Assembly: GCF_005049045.1 (NCBI RefSeq)
Contig: NZ_SUPK01000005.1
Location: 62,001 to 126,000 of the forward strand
DNA: 64,000 nt
Reading direction: 5' to 3'
From: Cohnella pontilimi
GTDB lineage: Bacteria; Bacillota; Bacilli; Paenibacillales; Paenibacillaceae
Position numbers and translations under genes: made by a program. Below, one piece after another: positions 33,504 through 42,019 of this stretch. The notes under the pieces are model-generated. The model was given only the letters and a program-made list of their open reading frames with translations, searched no databases and was not told the origin of the DNA. How positions within the stretch are numbered: position 1 is the first letter of the stretch; each line of letters starts with the position of its first letter.

Positions 33504-35260
33504 GAAAGCATAGTGTAGTCTTTAAGCTTTTCGTCGTCACATCTGTTCTGATTTTGATTGTTTTTGCCTTGGTGCTGCTTGCAGAAGGATTGTTTTTCGA
33601 GCGATATTATCGGACGTCCAAGATTCATGCACTGGAACGAAATATGAATCAATTCGCGGAACAATTCAAACAGGCGCAGTCCAATGAGCGTCAGGTTTCA
33701 CGGCTGCTCGGCGCATTCATGAATCATAATGATGCGAGTACCTCCATTTTGGATGATCGGTTTGAACGAACAAATCTCAATCCTTATTTTCTGGAGCTTC
33801 AAACAGATCATAAGACCGTTACAATTCGAGTTCCTATGGAAGGAATGACAATCGATCAAATTCCACAAGGAATTCAAATTGGCGATCGGTTGGAGGTAGA
33901 CGGAATCTTCATGGATGAGAAAGATACCATTATGCATCCTGTGGTCTTTCAGCCGAAAAGCGCGGTCCTCGAAGAAGGTTTGGTACGGGTGGAGGGGAAA
34001 GTAACGGATTTGATGCTGCCTGAGCGGCGATCGTACAACCCTCTTTACCAGGATGCCCTTATAGACGATGCGCTGCTGGATTGGAAACCTGTGGCAGGAC
34101 AATATCAGCCTCGCTTGCAGAACGGTTCGCCTATTCAGACAGAGTGGAGGGACAAATGGAGCGGTGTCCAATACGCTGTTATCATTCAACCTTTACCAGA
34201 GGGTAACAATGGGAATCGATATTTATTCGTCATGACCTCTCTGCAGCCTGTTGGGGAAGCGGTCGACGTACTCAAGAAATATTTTGTTTATGTGGCTCCG
34301 ATCATTCTTGTGCTTGTCATTCTTTTATCCTTGATTTATTCCAAAATTATCACACGTCCGTTAGTCACGTTAAATCGCACAGCAGCTCGTCTTGCGCATT
34401 TGGACTTTACCGTGCAGCCTGAAATCCATTCGAAGGATGAATTCGGGGAGTTGTCACGCAATATGATTTCGTTATCCCGGAATCTGGATACTGCCTTGAA
34501 GGAGCTTGTCCATGCGAATGTAAAGCTGCAAGAGGATATGGAAGAAAAACAGCGATCCGAGCAGCTTCGCAAAGAATTGATTGCGAACATCTCTCATGAG
34601 CTGAAAACCCCGCTAGGAATCGTCAAAGGTTTCGCGGAAGGGCTGCAGGATGGAGTTGCCGGCGATAAAAGAGACCGTTACCTTGCTCTGATTGTAAATG
34701 AAACGGATCGGATGAACGCTTTAATTATGGATATGCTGGAGCTTTCGAAATTTGAAGCCAAGGTCATTCGGCTACAGCCCAGGAGCTTTTCCCTGACAAA
34801 CCTTATTCAAAGGGTAGTGGATTCGTTCGATCAGCAGTTGGAGAGCAAGAATCTCCAATGTCGGTTGAATCAAGGCGATGAGGATGAGTGCTTCGTAGAG
34901 GCAGATCCTAAGCGGATCGAACAGGTTGTGTTGAATTTATTGAGTAATGCCATTCGGCATGCAACGGAACTCAGTGTCATTACCATTACCATCGGGCGGA
35001 CAGCTGCAAGAAAGGTAACCACAGTAATCGAAAATACCGGCTCGCCCATTGCTGAAGAAGATCTAAGTCGGATCTGGGATCAGTTCTACCGTGCTGAACA
35101 TTCTCGGGATCGCAAATCTGGCGGGACAGGCCTGGGGCTCGCGATCGTCAAACATATTCTGGAGCTTCATGATAGCGAATTTGGTGTAACAAATACGATT
35201 CAGGGTGTCGCATTTTCTTTCACATTATATGAAAGCAGGGAAAAACCCCATGAAAAATAA
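33500..35260 (+). CDS. Sensor histidine kinase
   Basis: A 586-residue membrane kinase. Membrane segment 1 lies at about residues 8-30, an extracellular sensor region of about 220 residues follows, then segment 2 (about 258-280), a HAMP domain (SKIITRPLVTLNRTAARLAHLDF onward), the HisKA box NISHELKTPLG with the phospho-histidine near residue 366, and an ATPase domain with N-box NLLSNAIRHATE and the G motif GGTGLGLAIVKHI. The start overlaps the regulator by 4 bp. The gene also overlaps the following lipoprotein gene by 11 bp. The signal is unknown. The order regulator-kinase-lipoprotein resembles cell-envelope stress systems. Confidence 0.94.
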   Translation: MRKHSVVFKLFVVTSVLILIVFALVLLAEGLFFERYYRTSKIHALERNMNQFAEQFKQAQSNERQVSRLLGAFMNHNDASTSILDDRFERTNLNPYFLELQTDHKTVTIRVPMEGMTIDQIPQGIQIGDRLEVDGIFMDEKDTIMHPVVFQPKSAVLEEGLVRVEGKVTDLMLPERRSYNPLYQDALIDDALLDWKPVAGQYQPRLQNGSPIQTEWRDKWSGVQYAVIIQPLPEGNNGNRYLFVMTSLQPVGEAVDVLKKYFVYVAPIILVLVILLSLIYSKIITRPLVTLNRTAARLAHLDFTVQPEIHSKDEFGELSRNMISLSRNLDTALKELVHANVKLQEDMEEKQRSEQLRKELIANISHELKTPLGIVKGFAEGLQDGVAGDKRDRYLALIVNETDRMNALIMDMLELSKFEAKVIRLQPRSFSLTNLIQRVVDSFDQQLESKNLQCRLNQGDEDECFVEADPKRIEQVVLNLLSNAIRHATELSVITITIGRTAARKVTTVIENTGSPIAEEDLSRIWDQFYRAEHSRDRKSGGTGLGLAIVKHILELHDSEFGVTNTIQGVAFSFTLYESREKPHEK

Positions 35261-35753
35261 AAAAATCTTTCTTCTAACACTCGCGCTCTTCGCGCTGCTT
35301 CTGACCAGTGCGTGCGGCACAAAAGCAAACAACAATGGAGCAGTTACGGATACCAACGGAGCAGCTACGGACGCCGGAAACACGAAGCCTGCGGCCACCG
35401 CAGACGCTGCTGCGCCAACTGAAACCAATGAGCAGATTTTGATTATTATCGATCAGACTCCCAAACCGATTGAGGGAAACAGCTTCGATTTTGGAGTACA
35501 ACAGCTCCCTGAAGGATACGCGCTAGCTGAAATGCAATGGATTTCTAAGGAGAACCTGATTGTAAATTCAATTCAAGATGCCATTCAGCACGGAGCCAGC
35601 GGGGAAGATGGATTTTACATTAGCGGAAACGGACAATACACCGGTTTCTTCTATCCAGATACGATGAAAGGCGAGACAGGCCAGGTTGTTTTTCTTTTCA
35701 AGAATGCTGAGGGCAAAGAGTTAACTTGGAAAAAGGAAATAACCTTGAAGTAG
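35250..35753 (+). CDS. Lipoprotein of unknown function, coupled to the two-component system
   Basis: A 167-residue exported lipoprotein. A signal peptide with lipobox LTSAC (cysteine at about residue 22) is followed by a low-complexity Thr/Asn/Ala/Gly linker (about 23-60) and a beta-rich domain (LPEGYALAEMQWISKENLIVN..., FVYP-like FFYPDTMKGETGQVVFLF). It begins inside the kinase gene, so translational coupling is expected. It may be a ligand-binding partner or an output of the kinase pathway. I recognise no domain. Confidence 0.85.
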   Translation: MKNKKIFLLTLALFALLLTSACGTKANNNGAVTDTNGAATDAGNTKPAATADAAAPTETNEQILIIIDQTPKPIEGNSFDFGVQQLPEGYALAEMQWISKENLIVNSIQDAIQHGASGEDGFYISGNGQYTGFFYPDTMKGETGQVVFLFKNAEGKELTWKKEITLK

Positions 35754-35797
35754 TTCGAGTATTAGTGAGCTGTTTGGCTCATTTGAAAGATTTATGC

Positions 35798-35831
35798 AGC
35801 CGCCCGCATCTTAGATGGGCGGCTTTTTCTT
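35798..35831 (+). terminator. Terminator of the two-component operon
   Basis: AGCCGCCC-G-CATC pairs with GATG-GGCGGCT around TTA and is followed by TTTTTC. Confidence 0.92.
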
Positions 35832-35954
35832 TGCTTTACCACAATGATGCGGGGAATCGTATCACAAGTAATTCCGGAAAAATATTGATTGTAAATCGAC
35901 ATTATTCCGACATATAATCTAGGAAATAACTTCCTTAAGGAGGATGAAAGCAAT

Positions 35955-36515
35955 ATGCGAAAGGGCAAGGGTTTATCGATTATAACGATCGTTGCCACCG
36001 GCATCGGATCCGCCTTGTTCGTGATCTTGGGCCGATTCGGGTCGATCCCGTCGGGGCTTCCCGACACCAACATCGAGACTACATACGCACTGCTCGCCTT
36101 GTTTGCCATCCTATACGGACCGGTCGCCGGCCTGCTCATCGGTTTGATCGGGCATACGCTGAAGGACGCGATTTTCTACGGCTCCCCTTGGTTCAGCTGG
36201 GTGATCGCTTCCGCCGTCGTCGGCTTGATTATCGGCCTAGCGGCCCGAAGTATCCGTATCCATGATGGGGAATTCGGGGCGAAACAGATCATCCGGTTCA
36301 ATCTGATTCAAGTTCTCGCCAATGCGATTGCCTGGTTTGTCATCGCGCCGGTGCTGGACATTCTGATCTATGCGGAGCCTTCCAACAAAGTGTTCACGCA
36401 AGGGTTGGTGGCCGGCGTCTCCAATATCGTGACCGTTGCGGTGCTGGGAACGCTGCTGCTTCTCGCTTATGCGAAAACCAGAACCAAGCAAGGAAGCTTG
36501 ACCAAAGAAGCTTAG
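35955..36515 (+). CDS. ECF-type transporter S component, UPF0397 family
   Basis: A 186-residue membrane protein with about five segments. The family pattern is plain: [43 protein letters not shown] and [24 protein letters not shown]0397 proteins are the substrate-binding S subunits of energy-coupling-factor transporters. Database names such as riboflavin-type exist for this family, but the substrate is not known from sequence. The ATG follows AAGGAGG. The ATPase and EcfT genes follow, separated by a terminator. Confidence 0.88.
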   Translation: MRKGKGLSIITIVATGIGSALFVILGRFGSIPSGLPDTNIETTYALLALFAILYGPVAGLLIGLIGHTLKDAIFYGSPWFSWVIASAVVGLIIGLAARSIRIHDGEFGAKQIIRFNLIQVLANAIAWFVIAPVLDILIYAEPSNKVFTQGLVAGVSNIVTVAVLGTLLLLAYAKTRTKQGSLTKEA

Positions 36516-36526
36516 GAAGAACGACG

Positions 36527-36552
36527 AGCCGGTGCGACCCACCGGCTTTTTG
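36527..36552 (+). terminator. Intra-operon terminator between the S component and ATPase genes
   Basis: AGCCGGT (36527-36533) pairs with ACCGGCT (36541-36547), followed by TTTT. It may lower expression of the downstream ATPase and EcfT relative to the S component. Confidence 0.8.
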
Positions 36553-36590
36553 CATGCTATAGATCACCTGCTGAATTGAGGAAGATCGCA

Positions 36591-38297
36591 TTGAAGAAAC
36601 CGATCATCGAGTTCGAGGACTTTAGCTTTCAATATCGCGCGCAAGCTTCGCCGACGCTGCAGGGCATCGATCTCACGATTTACGAGGGAGAGAAAGTGTT
36701 GATCCTTGGGCCGTCGGGCTCCGGAAAAAGCACGCTTGCACACTGTATCAACGGATTGATTCCTTTTTTTTATCCGGGAACGATCAAGGGATCCTTGCGA
36801 ATTCGGGGGATTCAGCAAGTTGATTTGAGCATTGCGGAGCTCTCGGAAGTCGTGGGCACCGTGCTGCAAGACCCTGACGGTCAGTTCATCGGACTGACTG
36901 TAGCGGAGGATATTGCCTTTAAGTTGGAGAACAAGAACGTTCCCCAACAGGAAATGACGGACAAGGTGGCGGCAGCGGCGGAGGCTGTCGGTATCGAGGC
37001 CCATCTGCAGTGGTCGCCGCATAACCTTTCGGGCGGGCAGAAACAACGGACCACCTTGGGCGGGGTGCTGGTGGACGACGTTGACATTCTTCTTTTTGAC
37101 GAGCCGCTCGCTAATTTGGATCCGAAAACCGGCAAAAGCGCCATCGAGCTCATCGACCGCATCGGATGCCGCCCGGATAAGACCGTGATCGTGATCGAGC
37201 ACCGCTTGGAGGATGTGCTTCATCGCCCTGTCGACCGAATCATCGTGATGCACGAGGGGCGGATTAAGGCGGACCTTACCCCGGGGGAACTTCTCAGCTC
37301 GGAGATTCTGGCGGAAACGGGCATCCGGGAGCCGCTGTACGTTACCGCGCTCAAATACGCGGGTTGCCGAATCACGCCGGACCAGCATCCGGAGCATGTC
37401 GATACCATCCGGCTGGACGAGAGTATCGCCAAGCTGAGAACGTGGTATGAGAGCCAGGTACGGGAGATGAGCCCGGTTGAGCGGGAAACCGTGCTCGAAC
37501 TGGAGCATGTCGACTTCGGTTACGAGGAAAACCGGCTGATTTTACAGGATATTTCGCTCCGGATCGGACAAGGGGAAATGGTGAGCATCGTAGGCAAGAA
37601 CGGAGCCGGCAAGTCGACGCTTTCCAAACTGATCTGCGGGTTCCATTATCCGGGAAAGGGGCGGATTTTGTTCAAGGGACACGACATGCGCGGGGACACG
37701 ATCAAGGAGCGGTCCCGGTACATCGGCTACGTCATGCAGAATCCGAACCAAATGATTTCCAAAAGCACGGTATACGAGGAAACGGCATTCGGATTGTCGG
37801 TCAGGAAGATACCTGAGGAAGAAATGAAGGTGCGCGTATACGAGGTACTCCGGATTTGCGGCTTATATGAATTCCGCAATTGGCCGATTTCGGCGCTCAG
37901 CTTCGGGCAGAAAAAGCGGGTGACGATTGCTTCGATCCTGGTGATGAATCCGGAGATTCTGATTTTAGATGAACCAACCGCAGGTCAAGACTACCGGCAC
38001 TACAATGAAATGATGGAGTTTCTTCTCCAGCTCAACCACGGCGGCATCACGGTCATCATGATCACGCATGACATGCATCTGATGATGGAATACGCTCATC
38101 GCACCATCGTACTGGCTGACGGCCGTAAAATCGCGGACGACCGTCCATCCGCCATTCTGACGGACCCGGCCATCGTGGAGACGGCCAATCTGAAGGAAAC
38201 TTCGGTATACCAGTTGGCCCGGAGGGCGGGGTTCGACGAACCCCAGGAATTCGTCCGCAGATTCATCGAGTATGACAGGAGGAAACGGGCACGATGA
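36591..38297 (+). CDS. Double-domain ECF transporter ATPase (fused EcfA-EcfA')
   Basis: A 568-residue protein with two ABC ATPase domains in one chain. Domain 1: Walker [10 protein letters not shown], signature LSGGQKQR, Walker B ILLFDEP. Domain 2: Walker A GKNGAGKST, signature LSFGQKKR (F replaces G), Walker B ILILDEPTAGQD. The ATPase subunits of ECF transporters are more often two separate proteins; the fusion is typical of the YkoD-like lineage. The TTG at 36591 follows GAGGAAG with 7 bases, better than the TTG at 36576. It overlaps the EcfT gene by 4 bp. Confidence 0.92.
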   Translation: MKKPIIEFEDFSFQYRAQASPTLQGIDLTIYEGEKVLILGPSGSGKSTLAHCINGLIPFFYPGTIKGSLRIRGIQQVDLSIAELSEVVGTVLQDPDGQFIGLTVAEDIAFKLENKNVPQQEMTDKVAAAAEAVGIEAHLQWSPHNLSGGQKQRTTLGGVLVDDVDILLFDEPLANLDPKTGKSAIELIDRIGCRPDKTVIVIEHRLEDVLHRPVDRIIVMHEGRIKADLTPGELLSSEILAETGIREPLYVTALKYAGCRITPDQHPEHVDTIRLDESIAKLRTWYESQVREMSPVERETVLELEHVDFGYEENRLILQDISLRIGQGEMVSIVGKNGAGKSTLSKLICGFHYPGKGRILFKGHDMRGDTIKERSRYIGYVMQNPNQMISKSTVYEETAFGLSVRKIPEEEMKVRVYEVLRICGLYEFRNWPISALSFGQKKRVTIASILVMNPEILILDEPTAGQDYRHYNEMMEFLLQLNHGGITVIMITHDMHLMMEYAHRTIVLADGRKIADDRPSAILTDPAIVETANLKETSVYQLARRAGFDEPQEFVRRFIEYDRRKRAR

Positions 38298-39130
38298 AGG
38301 CCAAGATGCTTTCCTATACCCGGCAGGATTCCCCCATTCATCGGCTGACGGGGGCGGTCAAGCTCCTTTTTTTCGTGCTCTGGTGCGTTACGGCTATGAT
38401 CACGTATGACACCCGATGCCTGCTGGCGATGTTCGTGTTCAGCCTGGCTGTTTTCAAAATCTCGAAGGTGAAATTCCGGAACTTCTCCTTTGTACTCTAT
38501 TTGATCCTGTTTTTCATGCTGCTGAACCAGCTCGCTGTGTACCTGTTCTCCCCTGCAGAGGGCGTCAAGATTTACGGTACAAGCCATGAACTGTTTCACT
38601 TTGCGGGGCGTTACAACTTGACGGCGGAGCAGTTGTTCTACCAGTTCAATATTTTGCTGAAATATTTCACGGTCATCCCGATGGCCTTGCTGTTTCTCCT
38701 GACCACCGATCCTAGCGAATTCGCGGCCTCCCTGAACCGGATCGGAGTCAGCTATCGCATCTCGTATGCGGTATCCATCGCCATGAGGTACATTCCCGAC
38801 ATCCAGCGCGATTTCCAGAACATTGCGTTCGCCGCCCAGGCACGCGGTATCGACATGTCCAAAAAAGAGAAGCTCGGCGCCCGGATCAAGAACGTGTCGG
38901 CTGTGCTGATGCCGCTGATCCTGACCAGCTTGCAGCGGATCGAGACGATCAGCGCAGCGATGGAGCTCAGGGCGTTCGGTCATGGCAGGACACGCACCTG
39001 GTACAACGCCCGACCTTTTGCCAAAGGCGACTTTTTGGCCTTGGTTCTCATCGTGGCCATTTCGGCGGGATCGACGCTGCTCACCTTCTATGACGGCACC
39101 CGGTTTTATAATATTTTTCTTAACCGCTAA
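38294..39130 (+). CDS. ecfT: ECF transporter T component
   Basis: A 278-residue membrane protein with about five segments (for example KLLFFVLWCVTAMITYD, LLAMFVFSLAVF and FSFVLYLILFFMLLNQL). The coupling helix carries the A-R-G signature (AFAAQARGIDMSKKEKLGAR) through which EcfT binds the ATPases. The start overlaps the ATPase stop by 4 bp. Together with the S component at 35955 it makes a full dedicated ECF importer for an unknown vitamin or metal-like substrate. Confidence 0.92.
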   Translation: MKAKMLSYTRQDSPIHRLTGAVKLLFFVLWCVTAMITYDTRCLLAMFVFSLAVFKISKVKFRNFSFVLYLILFFMLLNQLAVYLFSPAEGVKIYGTSHELFHFAGRYNLTAEQLFYQFNILLKYFTVIPMALLFLLTTDPSEFAASLNRIGVSYRISYAVSIAMRYIPDIQRDFQNIAFAAQARGIDMSKKEKLGARIKNVSAVLMPLILTSLQRIETISAAMELRAFGHGRTRTWYNARPFAKGDFLALVLIVAISAGSTLLTFYDGTRFYNIFLNR

Positions 39131-39155
39131 GGGCGCATCCTACAACATCTTAGGA

Positions 39156-39208
39156 TTGACAATTACAATATATTGATCTAAATTTGTAATTACCAACTAC
39201 ATATTGTT
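39156..39208 (+). promoter_or_regulatory. Promoter of the nrd operon with possible NrdR boxes
   Basis: TTGACA (39156-39161), a 17 bp spacer and TAAATT (39179-39184) form the promoter. ACAATATATTG (39165-39175) lies between the two elements, and ACATATTGT (39199-39207) lies downstream, with centres about 32 bp apart. NrdR boxes are AT-rich palindromes spaced by about three helical turns, so the pair is a plausible repressor site. The matches are partial. Confidence 0.5.
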
Positions 39209-39393
39209 TTGAACAGGTGTCTTTTCGTATGCAACAACGAAAAGGCTTAATAGGGAAGTCCGGTGTGAAGCCGGCGCGGTCCCGCCACTGTAAGAGAGGA
39301 GTTTCGGTCCGATATGCCACTGACTTGGTTTGCTGAACGAGTCGGGAAGGCGGACCGATTACGTTGATTCTCGAGCCAGGAGACCTGCCTGTC
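39206..39393 (+). promoter_or_regulatory. Cobalamin (B12) riboswitch
   Basis: The conserved blocks of the adenosylcobalamin aptamer appear in order: ACAGGTG-like GAACAGGTGTC at 39211, AGGGAAGTCCGGTGTGAAGC (about 39252-39271), GCGCGGTCCCGCCACTGTAA (39274-39293, the B12 box) and the closing GAGCCAGGAGACCTGCC (about 39373-39389). It lies upstream of a terminator and nrdI. The expected logic is that B12 turns off the B12-independent reductase. Confidence 0.93.
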
Positions 39394-39469
39394 CATTGAC
39401 ACAACCCCTGCGGAGAACAGGAAGGTGTCCGTTCGTCCTGGACGCAGTGTATATAATTGCCTGCTCTTC

Positions 39470-39513
39470 AAGGCGCATTCGGCCCTTCATATGGCCGGAT
39501 GCGCCTTTTTATT
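39470..39513 (+). terminator. Terminator in the riboswitch expression platform
   Basis: AAGGCGCATTCGGCC (39470-39484) pairs with GGCCGGATGCGCCTT (39493-39507) and is followed by TTTATT, 38 bp before nrdI. It sits between the B12 aptamer and the first gene, so ligand-dependent termination is the probable control. Confidence 0.9.
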
Positions 39514-39550
39514 ATGCAGTTCCCGGGGGAAACGGAGGGAGAGGAAAAAT

Positions 39551-39910
39551 ATGTTGGTCGTTTATGATTCGAAGACGGGAAACGTATGCCGGTTTGTCAC
39601 AAAATTGAATATGCCCGTGCTCCAACTGCAAGACAGCATGTCGGTTAACGAGCCGTTCGTGCTGGTTACTTATACGGCGGGATTCGGTCAAGTACCGGAG
39701 AAAGTCATGTCCTTTTTGAAAAGAAACCATCGGTTTTTAATCGGCGTATCCGCCAGCGGCAACCGCAACTGGGGGCCAAATTTTGCACGCAGCGCCGATC
39801 ATATTGCGGAGCTGTACGGGGTGCCGGTATTGAACAAATTCGAGCTGTCGGGAACACGTCAAGATGTGGAGCAGTTTAGGAAAGAGGTGAGCTTGGTTGC
39901 GGCACATTGA
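39551..39910 (+). CDS. nrdI: NrdI flavodoxin-like protein of class Ib ribonucleotide reductase
   Basis: A 119-residue flavodoxin-like protein. It opens MLVVYDSKTGNVCRFV, the phosphate-binding loop of NrdI, and has FVLVTYTAGFGQVPE and the GVSASGNRNWGPNFA loop around the FMN. NrdI supplies superoxide or peroxide to build the dimanganese-tyrosyl radical in NrdF. The ATG follows GGAGGGAGAGG. It overlaps nrdE by 14 bp. Expression depends on the upstream B12 riboswitch and terminator. Confidence 0.95.
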   Translation: MLVVYDSKTGNVCRFVTKLNMPVLQLQDSMSVNEPFVLVTYTAGFGQVPEKVMSFLKRNHRFLIGVSASGNRNWGPNFARSADHIAELYGVPVLNKFELSGTRQDVEQFRKEVSLVAAH

Positions 39911-41981
39911 GTTGAACAATTTGATCATGAAAAGAGACGCGGACGGCTTTTTTCAGTTGGACAAAGACCGGGAAGCGGTAGAGGCGTTCATGGAAGAGGT
40001 TCGCGGCAAGAGCATGCGATTCGCCGACCACGCAGCCAAAGTTCGTTATATGATCGAACACGACTACTATGAAAATGTCTATGAGACTTACTCCATGGCT
40101 CAAGTCGAAGACATTTACCGTATCACGCACAGCTATTCATTCGAGTTTCCGTCCTACATGGCGGCGTCAAAATTTTATACGGATTATGCGGTAAAAAGCG
40201 ATGACCATTCTCTCTATTTGGAGCATTATCCCGACAGAGTCGCGATTGTGGCCCTGCATTTGGCACGCGGCGAAGTGCAAATGGCCAGAGAGCTGGCTGC
40301 CTCCATGATGGAACAGCGTCTGCAGCCGGCGACGCCGACCTTTCTGAATGCGGGCAAGAGCAGGCGGGGAGAAATGGTCTCGTGTTTCCTGATGGAGATG
40401 GACGATTCGCTCAACTCGATCAACTATGTCCTCGGCACATGCATGCAGCTTTCGAAGATCGGGGGAGGAGTCGCCGTCAACCTGTCCAAGCTGCGCGGAC
40501 GCGGGGAACCGATCAAGGGCGTCGAAGGCGCGGCAAAGGGAATCATGCCGGTGCTGAAATTGATGGAGGATGCTTTTTCGTATGCCGATCAAATGGGACA
40601 GCGTAAAGGTTCAGGTGCAGCGTATTACAATATTTTCGGCTGGGATGTGATGGAGTTTCTCGACAGCAAAAAAATTAACGCCGACGAGAAGACGAGGCTG
40701 AAGACGCTGTCCATCGGTTTGATCGTTCCGGACAAGTTCTACCGGCTGGCCGAGGAGAACAAGCCGCTCCATGTTTTCGCCCCCTATTCAATTTATCAGG
40801 CTTATGGAATGCATTTGGACGATATGGATCTAGACGAGATGTACGATACGTTGCTGGATGATAACCGAGTGCGTAAAAAAGCGGTGATGGGCGCCCGCGA
40901 AATGCTGACCAAGATCGCGGCCATCCAGCTCGAATCCGGCTATCCCTATATCATGAACACGAGCAGCGCCAATCGTTCTCACGCTTTGAAAAATCTCGGC
41001 GCGATTAAGATGTCGAATCTGTGCACGGAAATTTTCCAACTGCAAGAGACGTCTCAAATCGGCGATTATGGCCAGCCGGATCTGATCCGACGGGACATCA
41101 GCTGCAATCTGGCTTCCCTTAACATTTCGAACGTCATGGACCGGAAAAAGGTGAGGGAGTCCGTATACGAAGGAATGGCCGCGTTGACGGCGGTCAGCGA
41201 TATGACGAACATCGCGAACGCTCCGGGTGTCGCCAAAGCGAACCGGGAGATGCATTCGGTGGGACTGGGTGCGATGAATCTGCACGGATACCTGTCCAAA
41301 AACAAAATCGCTTACGAAAGTGAAGAAGCGAAAGATTTCGTGCGAACTTTTTTTGCGATGGTGAATTTCTACTCTCTAGAAAAGAGTATGGAAATCGCCA
41401 AAACGCGCGGCGTCACGTTTGCAGGCTTCGAACAATCGGACTACGCGTGTGGGACCTATTTTAACCGGTATCTCGAAACGGATTTCCGTCCGGTCACCGA
41501 ACAGATAAGGGAGCTTTTCCATGGCATCCCGATTCCGACACGGGAAGATTGGAAGCAATTGAAGGATGCCGTACAGCTCCACGGTTTATACCATGGTTAT
41601 CGGTTGGCGATCGCACCGACTCAGAGCATCTCGTATATTCAAAACGCAACGTCCAGCGTCATGCCGGTGGTGGAACCGATCGAAACGCGCACTTATGCCA
41701 ACTCGACAACGTATTATCCGATGCCATACTTGAGCCGGGATAACTTTTTCTTCTATAAATCCGCGTACCAAATGGATCAATTTAAAGTACTGGATTTGAT
41801 TGCGGAAATTCAAACTCATGTGGACCAAGGGATTTCCACGGTCCTGCATGTGAACAGCGACGTCACGACGAGGCAGCTCGCCCGATATTATGTTTACGCG
41901 GCTAAAAAAGGCTTAAAATCTCTGTACTACACCCGAACGAACAGATTGTCCGTCGAGGAATGCATCAGCTGTTCCGTATAA
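39897..41981 (+). CDS. nrdE: Class Ib ribonucleoside-diphosphate reductase, alpha subunit
   Basis: A 694-residue large subunit starting at a TTG within the end of nrdI. The redox pair is C163 (GEMVSCFL) and C403 (DISCNLASLN). The thiyl-radical cysteine is C376 in N-L-C-T-E. The mobile C-terminal pair is in the last residues ECISCSV. The N-terminus begins directly with the alpha domain (HIELNNLIMKRDADGFFQL) without an ATP cone, as in class Ib. It reduces NDPs to dNDPs with oxygen-derived radical chemistry and needs no B12. Confidence 0.97.
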   Translation: MRHIELNNLIMKRDADGFFQLDKDREAVEAFMEEVRGKSMRFADHAAKVRYMIEHDYYENVYETYSMAQVEDIYRITHSYSFEFPSYMAASKFYTDYAVKSDDHSLYLEHYPDRVAIVALHLARGEVQMARELAASMMEQRLQPATPTFLNAGKSRRGEMVSCFLMEMDDSLNSINYVLGTCMQLSKIGGGVAVNLSKLRGRGEPIKGVEGAAKGIMPVLKLMEDAFSYADQMGQRKGSGAAYYNIFGWDVMEFLDSKKINADEKTRLKTLSIGLIVPDKFYRLAEENKPLHVFAPYSIYQAYGMHLDDMDLDEMYDTLLDDNRVRKKAVMGAREMLTKIAAIQLESGYPYIMNTSSANRSHALKNLGAIKMSNLCTEIFQLQETSQIGDYGQPDLIRRDISCNLASLNISNVMDRKKVRESVYEGMAALTAVSDMTNIANAPGVAKANREMHSVGLGAMNLHGYLSKNKIAYESEEAKDFVRTFFAMVNFYSLEKSMEIAKTRGVTFAGFEQSDYACGTYFNRYLETDFRPVTEQIRELFHGIPIPTREDWKQLKDAVQLHGLYHGYRLAIAPTQSISYIQNATSSVMPVVEPIETRTYANSTTYYPMPYLSRDNFFFYKSAYQMDQFKVLDLIAEIQTHVDQGISTVLHVNSDVTTRQLARYYVYAAKKGLKSLYYTRTNRLSVEECISCSV

Positions 41982-42019
41982 AAGAGGCCTTATCAATACA
42001 AGGAACGGAGAGATAGAGA

